A program made the position numbers and the translations under genes. The notes under the pieces were generated by a model. It searched no databases and was not told the DNA's origin. It saw nothing but the letters and a program-made list of their open reading frames with translations. 64,000 nucleotides of DNA from Haloferax litoreum (GTDB lineage Archaea > Halobacteriota > Halobacteria > Halobacteriales > Haloferacaceae). Positions 35,209 through 45,054 of the stretch are shown here, in pieces. Within the stretch, counting starts at the first letter, position 1; every line of letters begins with the position of its first letter. Location of the stretch: contig NZ_WKJO01000001.1 in the NCBI RefSeq assembly GCF_009674605.1, forward strand, positions 2,480,001 through 2,544,000, read 5' to 3'.

Positions 35209-35655
35209 ATGACCGCTACGATAGACAGCATCGTCTCACACGTCCGGCAGTGGCCGGGCGTCGACACCGCACCGCACCGATTCGGTGGCACCGAGTTCCT
35301 CGTCGCCGACAAAGAGATTGGTCACGTCCACGACGTCGGTATCGTCGACCTCGCCATCACCAAGCGGGTCCGTGATAGCCTCGTCACCGATGGCCTCGCT
35401 GACCCCCACCATGTTCTCCCGGACTCTGCGTGGGTGACCTACCGCGTCCGAAGCGACGCGGACGAACGGGACGCGATACGACTGCTCAGACTCGCGTATC
35501 TCTGGCGTGTGCTCGCACTCCGTCGCCGCGGCATCGACGTCGACCCATCGGTGGCCCCTGAGGACGAACTCGTCCGACTCGACTTCCCACCCGAACTCGA
35601 CACTCTCGTTCGAACGACGTTCAGTGACTCACTCGACGGACGCGCATCGGCCTGA
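35209..35655 (+). CDS. Luciferase-domain-like protein (DUF5519 type)
   Basis: A 148-residue soluble protein with FGGTEFLVADKEIGHVHDVGIVDLAI, LADPHHVLPDSAWVTYRV and ERDAIRLLRLAYLWR. This pattern matches a family annotated as luciferase domain or DUF5519; it is named after a part of dinoflagellate luciferase-related sequences and has no established reaction. Conserved His pairs (GHVHD and PHHVLP) could bind a ligand or metal. A CTTATGC element 27 nt before the ATG supports a leaderless start. Confidence 0.75.
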   Translation: MTATIDSIVSHVRQWPGVDTAPHRFGGTEFLVADKEIGHVHDVGIVDLAITKRVRDSLVTDGLADPHHVLPDSAWVTYRVRSDADERDAIRLLRLAYLWRVLALRRRGIDVDPSVAPEDELVRLDFPPELDTLVRTTFSDSLDGRASA

Positions 35656-35751
35656 ACGCCTAGTAGACAGCCTGTTCGTCCGCCGGCGCTGACAGCAGAA
35701 CCAGTGCCTCTGTCGCAAAAACTTTACTAATGACCGAGTAAACCCCTATTC

Positions 35752-36990
35752 ATGGGAAAGAATTACGCGGACCTTCACGACCCCAACGCGGAGTATACGA
35801 TGCGAGAACTCTCCGCAGACACGATGGGCGTGACCGCGACGCGCGGTGGCGGCCGAGACGTGGAGATTACGGACGTACAGACGACGATGGTCGACGGCAA
35901 TTTCCCGTGGACACTCGTCCGCATCTACACCGACGCGGGCATCGTCGGCACCGGTGAGGCCTACTGGGGCGCTGGCGTCCCCGAACTCATCGAGCGCATG
36001 AAGCCGTTCATCATCGGCGAGAACCCACTCGACATCGACCGTCTCTACGAGCACCTCGTCCAGAAGATGTCCGGTGAAGGCTCCGTCGAGGGTGTCACCG
36101 TCACGGCTATCTCCGGCATCGAAATCGCGCTGCACGACCTCGCGGGCAAGATTCTCGACGTTCCCGCGTACCAGTTGCTCGGCGGAAAGTACCGCGACAA
36201 GGTTCGCGTCTACTGTGACTGCCACACGGCCGACGAGGCCGACCCGCAGGCCTGTGCCGACGAAGCAGAGCGTGTCGTCGAGGAACTCGGCTACGACGCC
36301 CTGAAGTTCGACCTCGACGTGCCGTCCGGTCTGGAAAAGGACCGCGCGAACCGCCACCTCCGTCCCGGCGAAATCCGTCACAAGGCCGAAATCGTCGAAG
36401 CCGTCACCGAGCGCGTGAAGGACCGCGCAGACGTCGCGTTCGACTGCCACTGGACCTTCTCGGGCGGCAGTGCGAAGCGTCTCGCGGCCGCCATCGAGGA
36501 CTACGACGTGTGGTGGCTCGAAGACCCCGTCCCGCCGGAGAACCTCGAAGTCCAAGAAGAAGTCACGAAGTCCACGCTCACCCCCATCACGGTCGGTGAG
36601 AACCGCTACCGCGTGACCGAACTCCGCCGTCTCATCCAGAATCAGGCCGTCGACATCGTCGCGCCCGACATGCCCAAGGTCGGTGGGATGCGCGAGACGC
36701 GGAAGATTGCCGACGTCGCGAACCAGTACTACGTGCCGGTCGCCATGCACAACGTCTCGTCGCCTATCGCGACGATGGCGTCCGCCCACGTCGGTGCGGC
36801 TATCCCGAACTCGCTGGCCGTCGAGTACCACTCCTACCAACTCGGCTGGTGGGAGGACCTCGTCGAAGAGTCCGTCATCGAGGACGGTTACATCGAGATT
36901 CCCGAAAAGCCGGGTCTCGGCCTAACGCTCGACATGGACGCCGTCGAAGAGCACATGGTCGAAGGCGAGACCCTCTTCGACGAGGAGTGA
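35752..36990 (+). CDS. gad: Sugar-acid dehydratase of the enolase superfamily, probably D-gluconate dehydratase
   Basis: A 412-residue mandelate-racemase-type enzyme. In haloarchaea it dehydrates gluconate to 2-keto-3-deoxygluconate in the semi-phosphorylative Entner-Doudoroff pathway; the same genomic place in Haloferax volcanii carries gad. Visible catalytic parts: KFDLDV after the barrel start, metal ligands in FDCHW, WLEDPVPPEN and GENRY, and the base His in AMHNVSSP. The N-terminal capping domain begins ITDVQTTMV. TATA-like CTTTACTA lies about 25 nt upstream of the ATG. Galactonate dehydratase is a possible alternative, given the galactokinase-like gene nearby. Confidence 0.85.
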   Translation: MGKNYADLHDPNAEYTMRELSADTMGVTATRGGGRDVEITDVQTTMVDGNFPWTLVRIYTDAGIVGTGEAYWGAGVPELIERMKPFIIGENPLDIDRLYEHLVQKMSGEGSVEGVTVTAISGIEIALHDLAGKILDVPAYQLLGGKYRDKVRVYCDCHTADEADPQACADEAERVVEELGYDALKFDLDVPSGLEKDRANRHLRPGEIRHKAEIVEAVTERVKDRADVAFDCHWTFSGGSAKRLAAAIEDYDVWWLEDPVPPENLEVQEEVTKSTLTPITVGENRYRVTELRRLIQNQAVDIVAPDMPKVGGMRETRKIADVANQYYVPVAMHNVSSPIATMASAHVGAAIPNSLAVEYHSYQLGWWEDLVEESVIEDGYIEIPEKPGLGLTLDMDAVEEHMVEGETLFDEE

Positions 36991-37139
36991 AACGACTCGT
37001 CGAGCACGTGAGTCCCTGCCTCACATTGTTCGACGAAGCGTAAGCCGCGACCACTCTCTCCTCGATACGGTTGCGTTTTCGAACTCGCCCCTCGACAGCT
37101 AGCTAGCTTTTGTCACTATGGAACGTTACTCGCTAGCGC

Positions 37140-38096
37140 ATGCCATCGTACACCGTCGACTACGAACTGAGCGACGCCGACGAGAACATCCACAACAAGT
37201 GGGACAACAGTCTGGACCCACTCGTGACGGTCGAACCCGGCGAAGTCGTCCGGTTCGAGTGCCGTGACGCGCTGGACAGACAAATCACACCGGAATCGAC
37301 TGCCGACGACCTCGCGAACGCGAGTTTCGACCCAGTGCACCCACTCACCGGTCCTGTCGCCGTCGAAGGTGCAGAACCGGGCGACGTACTCGCTGTCGAG
37401 TTCCTCGACTTCGAACACAAAGGCTGGGGATACACTGGTTACATGCCCGGTGAGATGGGTCTGGGCCTCCTCCCCGAGGACTTCGAGGAGGCCGGCCTCC
37501 ACATCTGGGACCTCGACGACGACGTGGCGCACTTCGTGAACGGAATCGAGGTGCCACTGGACATGTTCCCCGGTATCGCGGGCGTCGCACCCGAGGAAAA
37601 CGGCGCACACAACACACTTCCGCCGCGTGACACTGGGGGGAACTTCGACATCAAGCACCTCACGAAAGGGTCGACGCTGTACCTGCCCATCGAAGTCGAA
37701 GGGGCACTGTTCTCAACTGCCGACTGCCACGCCGCACAGGGTGACGGCGAAGTCTGTGTGACGGGCATCGAAGCGCCGATGTTCGTCACGGCGCGGTTCG
37801 ACGTACTCAAAGACAAGTCAATCTCGCAACCCGAGTTGAAGACGACGGGACCGTTCACCCCGACCGGGTCGGACGAACCGATGTACGGCACGGCCGGTAT
37901 CGCGGACGACCTGATGGAGGCGACGAAGAAGGCCGTCCGCCACATGATTTCGCACCTCGAAACCGAACGTGGTCTGACCCGTGGCGAGGCGTACATCCTC
38001 TGTTCGGCGGCGGTAGACCTCAAGATAAGCGAAGTCGTGGACGCGCCCAACTGGACGGTCACAGCGTACTTGCCGGAGAGTATCTTCCCCGAGTGA
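37140..38096 (+). CDS. Acetamidase/formamidase family protein
   Basis: A 318-residue hydrolase expected to release ammonia from short amides such as formamide or acetamide. Supporting motifs are NKWDNSLDP near the N-terminus, HPLTGPVAVEGAEPGDVL, the zinc/active-site region STADCHAAQGDGEV and the C-terminal YILCSAAVDLKISEVVD. Length agrees with the short FmdA/AmdA branch. No amide transporter is adjacent. It ends 10 bp before the convergent galactokinase-like gene. A nitrogen-scavenging role is inferred. Confidence 0.88.
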   Translation: MPSYTVDYELSDADENIHNKWDNSLDPLVTVEPGEVVRFECRDALDRQITPESTADDLANASFDPVHPLTGPVAVEGAEPGDVLAVEFLDFEHKGWGYTGYMPGEMGLGLLPEDFEEAGLHIWDLDDDVAHFVNGIEVPLDMFPGIAGVAPEENGAHNTLPPRDTGGNFDIKHLTKGSTLYLPIEVEGALFSTADCHAAQGDGEVCVTGIEAPMFVTARFDVLKDKSISQPELKTTGPFTPTGSDEPMYGTAGIADDLMEATKKAVRHMISHLETERGLTRGEAYILCSAAVDLKISEVVDAPNWTVTAYLPESIFPE

Positions 38097-38106
38097 GTCG
38101 AGTCCG

Positions 38107-39300
38107 TTACAGCGCGTCGACCAACCGGACACCGCCACTCGGGCGGCACGAAAACACCTGTGCGTCTGCTCCGACACGCTCCGGGAGTGCTGCCCGAACC
38201 CCCGCTTCTGTCCGGCCGAGTGCATCTTCTGTGACCAGTGCAACCGCGCTCCCGCCGAACCCGCCGCCAGTCATCCGAGCACCGTAGACACCGTCGAACG
38301 CTGTGAGAAGGTCGATGGCCGCGTCGAGTTCCGCGCAACTCACTTCGTAGTCGTCTCGTAAGCTTTCGTGTCCGGCGACCATCTTCGCTCCGACCTGCTC
38401 GAAGTCGTGCGCAGAGAGCGCCTCACAGGCGTCTCTGACGCGTTCGTTCTCGGTCACGACGTGTCGGACGCGTCGGTACAGAACGTCTCCCAGCGCGTCG
38501 ACGTGGGCTTCGAGCAAGTCGACGTCCGCGTCTCTGAGTGACTCGACGGGGGTTTCCGACGACTCTCGAAGTATAGAGACGGCCCGTCGACACTCACGAA
38601 CCCGGTCGTTGTACCCCGAGTCAGCCAATTCGTGCGAGACGCCGGTATCGACGACGAGGATTCCAACGTCGCCGCTGAAGTGGACCTGTTCGAATTCGCG
38701 CGTTCGGCAGTCCAAGAAGAGCGCCGAGTCGGGTTCACAGAGGCCGACGGCGAACTGGTCGAGGATGCCGCACTCGACGCCGACGCCCTCCCGCTCGGCC
38801 CGCCAGCACGCGAGGGAGAGGTCGATGGTGGGAATTTCTGTACCGGCGACACCGAGCAGCGCTCGTCCCACGGCGAGTTCGACGGCAGCGGACGACGAGA
38901 GACCGGCCCCAGAAGGAACGTCCGACGCGATTGCGAGGTCTGCACCGGGAATCGACTCGTCTTCACGGAGGACCCGTGCGACGGCGGCGACGTAGGCGAC
39001 CCAGCCGTCCGGGTCGTCGTCAGGGCCGAACGTCGCCGTCTCGCCGAAGTCAGTCGCGTGGACGCGAATCTGGTCGTCGTCGCGTGCCCTGGCCGCCACC
39101 GCGACGGTTCGGTCGACGGCCATCGGAAGACACAGGCCGTCGTTGTAATCGGTGTGGCCGCCGACGAGGTTCACCCGGCCGGGAGCGAGGGCGACGACCG
39201 GGTCGGGTGTGTCGTCAGCGCCGGCGCCAAATGCCGCTTCGAATCCGTTCAGCGCGCGCTCGACCGGCCCCTCGGATACCTCAGATGCGCTCTCGCTCAC
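38107..39300 (-). CDS. galK: Galactokinase-like GHMP kinase with an altered signature
   Basis: A 397-residue GHMP-fold kinase. It has the galactokinase signature region APGRVNLVGGHTDYNDG, the ATP loop SDVPSGAGLSSSAA, ECGILDQFA and the C-terminal MTGGGFGGSAVAL. In most galactokinases the signature reads G-E-H-x-D-Y; here the Glu that contacts sugar hydroxyls is Gly, so specificity may be altered. It begins with GTG, overlapping the stop of the MOSC gene (GTGA). Near gluconate/galactonate-type dehydratase, which may suggest a shared sugar pathway. Confidence 0.85.
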   Translation of the reverse strand: MSESASEVSEGPVERALNGFEAAFGAGADDTPDPVVALAPGRVNLVGGHTDYNDGLCLPMAVDRTVAVAARARDDDQIRVHATDFGETATFGPDDDPDGWVAYVAAVARVLREDESIPGADLAIASDVPSGAGLSSSAAVELAVGRALLGVAGTEIPTIDLSLACWRAEREGVGVECGILDQFAVGLCEPDSALFLDCRTREFEQVHFSGDVGILVVDTGVSHELADSGYNDRVRECRRAVSILRESSETPVESLRDADVDLLEAHVDALGDVLYRRVRHVVTENERVRDACEALSAHDFEQVGAKMVAGHESLRDDYEVSCAELDAAIDLLTAFDGVYGARMTGGGFGGSAVALVTEDALGRTEAGVRAALPERVGADAQVFSCRPSGGVRLVDAL

Positions 39301-39857
39301 GCTTCGTCACGCTCCGTGTGTGTCGTCTCTTCGTTCGTGCCTCCCAATCTGGCGGCGATTCGCTGCCCAATCTCTCGCGGGTTCGCCTCGGTTATGCGAA
39401 TCTCGTCGCCGACGCTGACCTGTCCGGACGTGACCACGTCGGCGCAGATGCCGCCGCGGCGCTCCCGAAGTGCCTCGACGACGCTCTCGTCGCCGACGAG
39501 TTCGCCGAGGTACGCGCACGGTGGTCTAAGCCGAGTCCCGCGAAGTTCGGCGGTGCCGACCCTGAACGTCGCGTCGAGGAAGTCTGTCGGGTCGATACCG
39601 CGGACGACGATGTTCCGCCGATGACGACCTTCCGAGAGGTCGATGTCGAACTCGTCGTGGGCATCGTCGAGAACTGCGGCGTCGACGAGCGTCACCTGAC
39701 ACCCGTCGGTGGCCGAGTAGTACCCCGTCCCACGGAGGTAGCGGTCACCGTCGATACCACCTTCTCTGACGGCTATCGCCTCGTGTGCAACCATCGGTTC
39801 GCCCTTCGACGGTGCGGTGTAGAGGCCTTCGACGACTCCGTCGGCCGCTGTAGTCAT
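39297..39857 (-). CDS. MOSC-domain protein
   Basis: A 186-residue protein consisting mainly of a MOSC domain, a beta-barrel that in other proteins binds molybdenum cofactor or handles sulfur. Indicators are EGLYTAPSKGEPM at the start, GIDGDRYLRGTGYYS, VTLVDAAVLD, HRRNIVVRGID, and the conserved Cys in LRPPCAYLGELVG. The start at 39857 precedes this domain directly; the longer in-frame extension is Thr/Ser-rich non-coding-like sequence. It is transcribed before the galactokinase-like gene, with overlap, though no metabolic link is evident. Confidence 0.85.
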   Translation of the reverse strand: MTTAADGVVEGLYTAPSKGEPMVAHEAIAVREGGIDGDRYLRGTGYYSATDGCQVTLVDAAVLDDAHDEFDIDLSEGRHRRNIVVRGIDPTDFLDATFRVGTAELRGTRLRPPCAYLGELVGDESVVEALRERRGGICADVVTSGQVSVGDEIRITEANPREIGQRIAARLGGTNEETTHTERDEA

Positions 39858-39933
39858 AGCTCTGGGTAGCACCGGTTGGGATGAATACGTTGGGTCGCGG
39901 CGAGTGCGTGCTGAAACGTCGGTGTGACCGGAC

Positions 39934-40569
39934 TCAACAGAGTGGCTTCGGGTCCACGCCGAGTTCTGCGAGACCGTCGGCGTAGTCGTCGTACGCGACC
40001 TGGACGACGTACTCGGCGACCATCTGCGCACGCTGCCAGTCGTCGTCGTCTTCACACAACTCGTCGAGTAGTTCGAGTCCCGTCGTGAGCGTGTCTTCGG
40101 TCTCGGTCTTCAATTCACGAAACAGGTCCGCGCCCTGCCTGTCAGCCTCGTTGACGAAGAACCCGATGACCTGCGTGTGCGTCCGTAGCGAGACGAGTCC
40201 CCTCCCGACCATCCCGGCGGCGATTCGCTCGACGGTGTCGTCGCGCCCGCGGAGGTAGGCGTGCATCGGCCCTGCCGCGTCAGGGAGTTCGATATCATCT
40301 TCGAGACTGTCGAGGACGCGACGCAAGTGCTCGGCTTCCTGCTGTGCCGTCTTCTCGAACGCCGCTTTCGCGCGTTCGTCACGCTCGTCGGTGGCCCACA
40401 CCCGAAACGTCTCGCGAGCGGCGTGTTCGGAGTTCGCGGCGGCGCGGAGCACGGCCGACTCCGAGAGGTCCGCATTCGTCACCGAGAGGAGCAACTTCGA
40501 GGACCCGAGGCGGTCGAGTTGCGTTCGCTTCGCCGACTCGACAGCCTCACGAAACGATAGAGCGTTCAT
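39934..40569 (-). CDS. Ferritin-like / rubrerythrin-type four-helix protein
   Basis: A 211-residue all-helical protein. Helix pairs with metal-ligand patterns are seen in AAANSEHAARETF and KTAQQEAEHLRRVLDSLED, consistent with E-x-x-H carboxylate-bridged di-iron sites of the ferritin-like fold. The second half (EADRQGADLFRELKTETED) may hold the partner Glu residues. There is no C-terminal rubredoxin domain, so it is a short rubrerythrin-like protein; peroxide handling or iron oxidation is possible. The start 40569 is used because the upstream in-frame piece has no helix pattern. Divergent from hemAT by 144 bp. Confidence 0.68.
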   Translation of the reverse strand: MNALSFREAVESAKRTQLDRLGSSKLLLSVTNADLSESAVLRAAANSEHAARETFRVWATDERDERAKAAFEKTAQQEAEHLRRVLDSLEDDIELPDAAGPMHAYLRGRDDTVERIAAGMVGRGLVSLRTHTQVIGFFVNEADRQGADLFRELKTETEDTLTTGLELLDELCEDDDDWQRAQMVAEYVVQVAYDDYADGLAELGVDPKPLC

Positions 40570-40713
40570 ACACGACGTATCGGGCGCTGAAGACGTGAAC
40601 CTTGGGCCGAGGGTGTCTGAGCCGTGTCGGATATATTGCCCCACGCTATTGTGGTATCAGTCCTGATAGTGGGCAGTGAGGGTTCAAATACGGGAAGGGA
40701 CGATTCGTTCAGT

Positions 40714-42405
40714 ATGACGGATTCCTTCGACCGAGTGACGGCCGACGCCCGTGCCAACGTCGACGGGGCACATCTCCTCTCTCAGTTGGGTATCGGCGAG
40801 TCTGAAATCGAGCGCAGAAAGTCGTTCGTCCGCCTCTCGGACGAAGACGAACAGTGCCTGCGCGAGTGTAAACCAATCTTCGACGAGTTCGCAGAGGAGT
40901 TCGCCGAAGAGTTCTATCAGCACCTCGGTTCACACCCCGAGGCCGAATCGTTCTTCGACAAATCGACCAAGACCGTCGAGATGTTGAAGGCCGACCAAGC
41001 GGCGTACCTCCGCGAACTTGGTCGTGGAGAGTACGACACGGAGTACTTCTCGCGGCGGGCGCGCATCGGGAAGATACACGACATGATAGACCTCGGACCG
41101 AAGTTCTACCTCGGGGCATACTCTGTATACTACGAGGGACTCACCGAGGCACTCGCGGCAGAAGTCAAAGACGAGTTCGCCACCACGACCACGGCAAGCG
41201 GGGGATTCCTCGATGGACTGGTCGGCGGCGGCAGCGAAGACGAACCCGACGCGGTCGAAGCAGCTATCGACACACTCGTCGAGCGTCTCCTCCCGGTCTT
41301 GAAACTTCTCTCGCTCGACCAGCAAGTGGCGATGGACACGTACATCCAGTCGTACAGCGAGGCCGCACGGGAGGCCGCAGCACGCCGGAAGGAACTCGCT
41401 TCGGAGGTCGAATCCGACGTCAGCGCCCCCATCGAAACCTTGCTCGAGACGTCCGAAGAGGTCACAGACCGGACGACCGATATCAAGGAAATCGCCGAGT
41501 TCCAGGCCGACGACATGTCTACCGTCGCCGACGAGGTGTCGAACATGAGCGCCACCGTCGAGGAGATTGCAGCGACTGCGGAGGAAGTCGAACGGACCAG
41601 TTCCGACGCCGCCGAACGCGCCGCAGAGGGCGAAGATGCCGCCGACGAAGCAATCGACGTGATGCGTGACGTGAGTGAGGCGGCCGAGACGGCGTCTGCG
41701 GACGTGCAGGGCCTCCACGACCAGATAGAAGAGATAGACGAAGTCCTCGACGCCATCAACGACATCGCCGAGCAGACCAACTTGCTCGCGCTGAACGCCT
41801 CTATCGAAGCGGCACGTGCGGGTGATGCCGGTGAAGGGTTCGCCGTCGTCGCGAGCGAAGTGAAGAACCTCGCCGAAGAGTCGCAGGCCCGTGCGACCGA
41901 AGTCGAAGAGACGGTCGACCACATCCAAACCGAGGCACAGGAGACTATCGAGAGTCTCTCGCAGACGACCGACCGCCTCTACGACGGTATCGACCGGGGT
42001 GAAGACGTGATGCGCAGTCTCACGGACATCTCGGCTGCGGTCGAACAGACCTCTGCCGGTGTCAGCGAAGTCGCTGCGGCCACAGACGACCAGGCGGTGA
42101 GTGCCGAACAAATCGCCGACATGGTCGACCGTGCGAACGAGATGGCCGTCGAAGTCTCCGACCAGATTGGAGAGATTGCCGAGGCGAATCGCTCGCAGAC
42201 CCAGCAGGTACTCACCATCCGTGATGCGGCACACCGTCTCGGCGGTGACAACGCCGTCGACGGAGACTCGACTGCGGACGAACCCACGACAGACCCTGCG
42301 GGGGAGGTGCCCGTCGATGGGCCACCGGCCGACATTCTCGAATCGGAGGAATTCGACGGCCCACCCGACCACCTACTTAGCAACGACGGCGGAACCACAC
42401 AGTAG
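40714..42405 (+). CDS. hemAT: Heme-based aerotaxis transducer (globin-coupled sensor)
   Basis: A 563-residue soluble chemoreceptor. Residues ~40-190 form a globin domain; the heme-binding proximal His is H122 in [15 protein letters not shown] linker leads to a methyl-accepting signalling domain with the signature [34 protein letters not shown], flanked by long Ala/Glu coiled coils that carry methylation-type Gln/Glu pairs. It has no membrane segments, as known for HemAT of Halobacterium. It would sense oxygen and signal to CheA/CheW encoded elsewhere. The ATG at 40714 is preferred; an earlier in-frame start adds 30 unrelated residues. Confidence 0.93.
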   Translation: MTDSFDRVTADARANVDGAHLLSQLGIGESEIERRKSFVRLSDEDEQCLRECKPIFDEFAEEFAEEFYQHLGSHPEAESFFDKSTKTVEMLKADQAAYLRELGRGEYDTEYFSRRARIGKIHDMIDLGPKFYLGAYSVYYEGLTEALAAEVKDEFATTTTASGGFLDGLVGGGSEDEPDAVEAAIDTLVERLLPVLKLLSLDQQVAMDTYIQSYSEAAREAAARRKELASEVESDVSAPIETLLETSEEVTDRTTDIKEIAEFQADDMSTVADEVSNMSATVEEIAATAEEVERTSSDAAERAAEGEDAADEAIDVMRDVSEAAETASADVQGLHDQIEEIDEVLDAINDIAEQTNLLALNASIEAARAGDAGEGFAVVASEVKNLAEESQARATEVEETVDHIQTEAQETIESLSQTTDRLYDGIDRGEDVMRSLTDISAAVEQTSAGVSEVAAATDDQAVSAEQIADMVDRANEMAVEVSDQIGEIAEANRSQTQQVLTIRDAAHRLGGDNAVDGDSTADEPTTDPAGEVPVDGPPADILESEEFDGPPDHLLSNDGGTTQ

Positions 42406-42457
42406 ACCTGTCGCACTCGACGGAGTGTTCTTGCGGCGCGAGTGCGTAGTGTGACGG

Positions 42458-43597
42458 ATGACCCCCGACGAACTCGCCGCCCGCCTCCACCGCAGGACAC
42501 CGACAGCGATTCTCGACGTACGCGACCGCGACGAGTTCGACGAGTGGCACGTCGATGGGCGGTTCGTGACCGCGACACAGATTCCGGCGATTCGTTTCAC
42601 GCAGGCGGAAGTCCTCGGGACGGTCGACGACGTTGCCGACCAGTTCCGCGACGCGCCCTCGCCGGTCGTGGTCGTCTGTGGGGAAGGACGCGCGAGCGAC
42701 CACGTCGCCGACCTCCTCACAGATGCCGGTGTCGAGGCTGTGAATCTCGAATCAGGCATGAACGGGTGGGCGCGAGTCTACCGGGTGTCGAGGATTCGCC
42801 ACGCAGATGCGACAGTGCTCCAGTACGACCGGCCGTCCAGTGGGTGTCTCGCGTACCTCGTCGTCGACGGTGACGAGGCAGTCGTCGTCGACCCACTTCG
42901 GGCCTTCGCCGACCGGTACGTCGAAGACGCACACGACCACGGTGCCGAACTCGTCGCCGCTATCGATACACACGTCCACGCCGACCACGTCAGCGGCGTC
43001 CGCGCCGTGGCCGAGCGAACGGGCGCAGCAATCGCTCTCCCTGCTGGCGCGAAGGCGCGCGGTCTCACGTTCGATGCCCGACTGCTCGAAGACGGGGACG
43101 CCGTCTCTCTCGGCGGCGTCGAGCTCGTCGCCGTTCACTCCCCGGGGCACACGAGCGAGATGACCGCATTCCGTCTCGGAGACCTCCTGTTCGTCGGTGA
43201 CGGCCTCTTCGTCGAGAGCGTCGCGCGACCCGACCTCGAAGCGGGCGACGAAGGGGCACCCGCCGCCGCACGGCGACTTCACCGGACGCTCGTCGAACGG
43301 TACGGCGAGTTCGCCGACGAAACACGAATCGCGCCCGGCCACTACAGCACTGCTGCGGTCCCGAACGAAGACGGCGTGTACGTGGCGACGCTCGGCTATC
43401 TCCGCCGACACCTCGATGCGCTGTCGATGGACGCTGACGAGTTCGTCTCGTACACGCTCTCGGAGATGCCACCTCGGCCGACGAACTTCGAGCGTATCGT
43501 CGCGACCAACCTCGGACAGGAGTCGCTCGAAGACGACGACGCGTTCGAAGTCGAGTTAGGACCGAACAACTGCGCCGCGACGACGACCCGTGCGTGA
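42458..43597 (+). CDS. Rhodanese-metallo-beta-lactamase fusion, persulfide dioxygenase-like
   Basis: A 379-residue two-domain protein. Residues 1-108 are a rhodanese domain with the active Cys C74 in VVVVCGEGRAS. Residues 115-330 are an MBL domain with THVHADH (H172, H174, D176, H177), HSPGHTSEM and GHYSTA, similar to the ETHE1/persulfide dioxygenase group. The pairing would transfer a sulfane sulfur to a thiol and oxidise the persulfide to sulfite. In many bacteria the order of the two domains is reversed or they are separate. The C-terminal ~50 residues include MPPRPTNFERI, also typical of the family. Single gene with a short upstream gap. Confidence 0.88.
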   Translation: MTPDELAARLHRRTPTAILDVRDRDEFDEWHVDGRFVTATQIPAIRFTQAEVLGTVDDVADQFRDAPSPVVVVCGEGRASDHVADLLTDAGVEAVNLESGMNGWARVYRVSRIRHADATVLQYDRPSSGCLAYLVVDGDEAVVVDPLRAFADRYVEDAHDHGAELVAAIDTHVHADHVSGVRAVAERTGAAIALPAGAKARGLTFDARLLEDGDAVSLGGVELVAVHSPGHTSEMTAFRLGDLLFVGDGLFVESVARPDLEAGDEGAPAAARRLHRTLVERYGEFADETRIAPGHYSTAAVPNEDGVYVATLGYLRRHLDALSMDADEFVSYTLSEMPPRPTNFERIVATNLGQESLEDDDAFEVELGPNNCAATTTRA

Positions 43598-43729
43598 AGT
43601 CACTGGACAGTCGGTGCGTATAGTCAGTCCGTACGGTCAGTCGTGTGTGCACTCGCACGTCAGTCGTGGTGGACCGAAGCGAAACGAATCGACTGGTGAC
43701 ACGGCCACCCGTGTCGGACTTCACCGTCG

Positions 43730-44053
43730 TCAGTCGTCTGCGGCGGCGTCTGCGGCAGCAGCGTCCTCTTCGATGCTCGGTGGGTAGACGCCGCGTTCGA
43801 GTTTGAGGTCGCTCTGTGGACGTGCCATACAGGTGAGCGCGTAGTTCTCGGCTTCTTCTTCGGTCAGGCCACGGGCGGCGGGTTGGGTGACCTCACCTTC
43901 GAGAATCTCGGCGGTACAGGCGATACACATGCCGACGCGGCACGAGTACTCTTGTGCGATACCCGCTTCGAGACAGGCTTTGAGGATGGTCTGCTTGTCG
44001 GAGACCGTAATCGTGTCCCCCGTGCCGACGAACTCGACGGTGTACTCGGTCAT
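43730..44053 (-). CDS. 2Fe-2S ferredoxin, plant/halobacterial type
   Basis: A 107-residue electron carrier. Iron ligands are C38, C43 and C46 (C-x4-C-x2-C in SCRVGMCIAC) and C75 in ALTCMA. The beta-grasp strands TEYTVEFVG and TITVSDKQT precede the cluster loop. It lacks the long acidic N-terminal insertion that the main halobacterial ferredoxin carries, so it is a smaller paralogue. The C-terminus ends in an Ala/Asp tail. Its redox partner is unknown; it lies near the persulfide dioxygenase-like gene but is in the opposite orientation. Confidence 0.92.
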   Translation of the reverse strand: MTEYTVEFVGTGDTITVSDKQTILKACLEAGIAQEYSCRVGMCIACTAEILEGEVTQPAARGLTEEEAENYALTCMARPQSDLKLERGVYPPSIEEDAAAADAAADD

Positions 44054-44133
44054 ACCGCGGCGTATGAGCGACCACACCAAAACTGTTTATCAAAGCAGTG
44101 CCGCTTGCTCGATTCTGACCTCGGTCGAGGGAG

Positions 44134-44619
44134 TTATTCGTCCGCTTCGTCCGTCGGTGCCGTTTCGGCTTCCGCTTCTGCCTCTGCTTCTTCGTCTCCC
44201 AGTCGGACAGTGAGCACCGGAACCGGTGCCGTGCGGACGACGCGTTCGGTGACGCTGCCGAGCAGATAGTGGCTGAGGCCGGTTCGGCCGTGGGTCCCCA
44301 TGACGACCAGGTCGATGTCGTGGTTCTCGATGTAGTCGTGAATCGACCGGTACGCCGTCCCAGTCACGACTTCGGCGTCGACTTCGACGCCCGCTTCTTC
44401 GGCGGCCTCTCGGACGTGCCGAGTCGCAACCTCGCCCTCGCGTTCGAGTGCGTCGATGACGACGTCGGCCCCGGCGTCGAGGGAGGTGTAGATACTCGTA
44501 TCGACGACGTACAGCGCGTGGATTCGTGCACCGTAGGTCTCGGCGATGTCGAGTGCGTGTTCGATGGCCCGTTCGGCGGCCTTGCTCCCGTCGGTGGGCA
44601 CGAGGATTTCGCTGTACAT
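44134..44619 (-). CDS. Universal stress protein (UspA family)
   Basis: A 161-residue Usp. It starts SEILVPTDGSKAAERAIEHAL and ends the domain with VVMGTHGRTGLSHYLLGSVTERVVRTAPVPVLTV, where G-x2-G-x9-G(S/T) forms the ATP-binding loop. A repeating Glu-Ala tail of about 20 residues follows. Homodimeric nucleotide-binding protein in the cytoplasm, usually induced by stress or starvation. Followed closely by the small gene at 44654 upstream on the same strand. Confidence 0.93.
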   Translation of the reverse strand: MYSEILVPTDGSKAAERAIEHALDIAETYGARIHALYVVDTSIYTSLDAGADVVIDALEREGEVATRHVREAAEEAGVEVDAEVVTGTAYRSIHDYIENHDIDLVVMGTHGRTGLSHYLLGSVTERVVRTAPVPVLTVRLGDEEAEAEAEAETAPTDEADE

Positions 44620-44653
44620 GACAAATTACACTTAGTCCGGAACGGGGTTAATT

Positions 44654-44941
44654 CTACTCCTCGTTCTCGTCGTTCTGGAAGGACCGGACGGCGTCCTCAC
44701 AGGCCTGCAGGCCGTCGATTCTGGCAGTCTCATCGTCGAGCGCGACTGTCTCGACGAGCGTCCACCCCGACACGTCGTCGTAGGCGACACCTTTGACCCA
44801 CGAGTCGGTGGCGAACAGGACGCCGCGTGCCGGCCCGTCGCTCTCGACGGCGACCACGAGTTCGAACGCCTCGGCGCGATTCAGCGAGGTGAGTTCCTGC
44901 GGTTCGAGCGGTCGCGGTGGAAGCGAATCGATGAGCGTCAT
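44654..44941 (-). CDS. Hypothetical haloarchaeal protein
   Basis: A 95-residue acidic protein with no family I can name. It contains PPRPLEPQELTSL, then strands FELVVAVESD and GVLFATDSWVKGVAYDDVSGW, and a final helix. The pattern looks like a small beta-rich domain. It is on the same strand as the Usp gene, 34 nt upstream of it, so they may be co-transcribed. Codon use and acidity suggest a real gene. Confidence 0.7.
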   Translation of the reverse strand: MTLIDSLPPRPLEPQELTSLNRAEAFELVVAVESDGPARGVLFATDSWVKGVAYDDVSGWTLVETVALDDETARIDGLQACEDAVRSFQNDENEE

Positions 44942-45054
44942 ATTCCTGTGCTACCGGTCGGCGGGGTTGACGCTTTCGAAGGCATCGACGCCGGGACTCG
45001 GGGCGGTGCCTCCGAGTCGTAACCTTTCTGGCATCCGGCGCGACACGGTACCTC

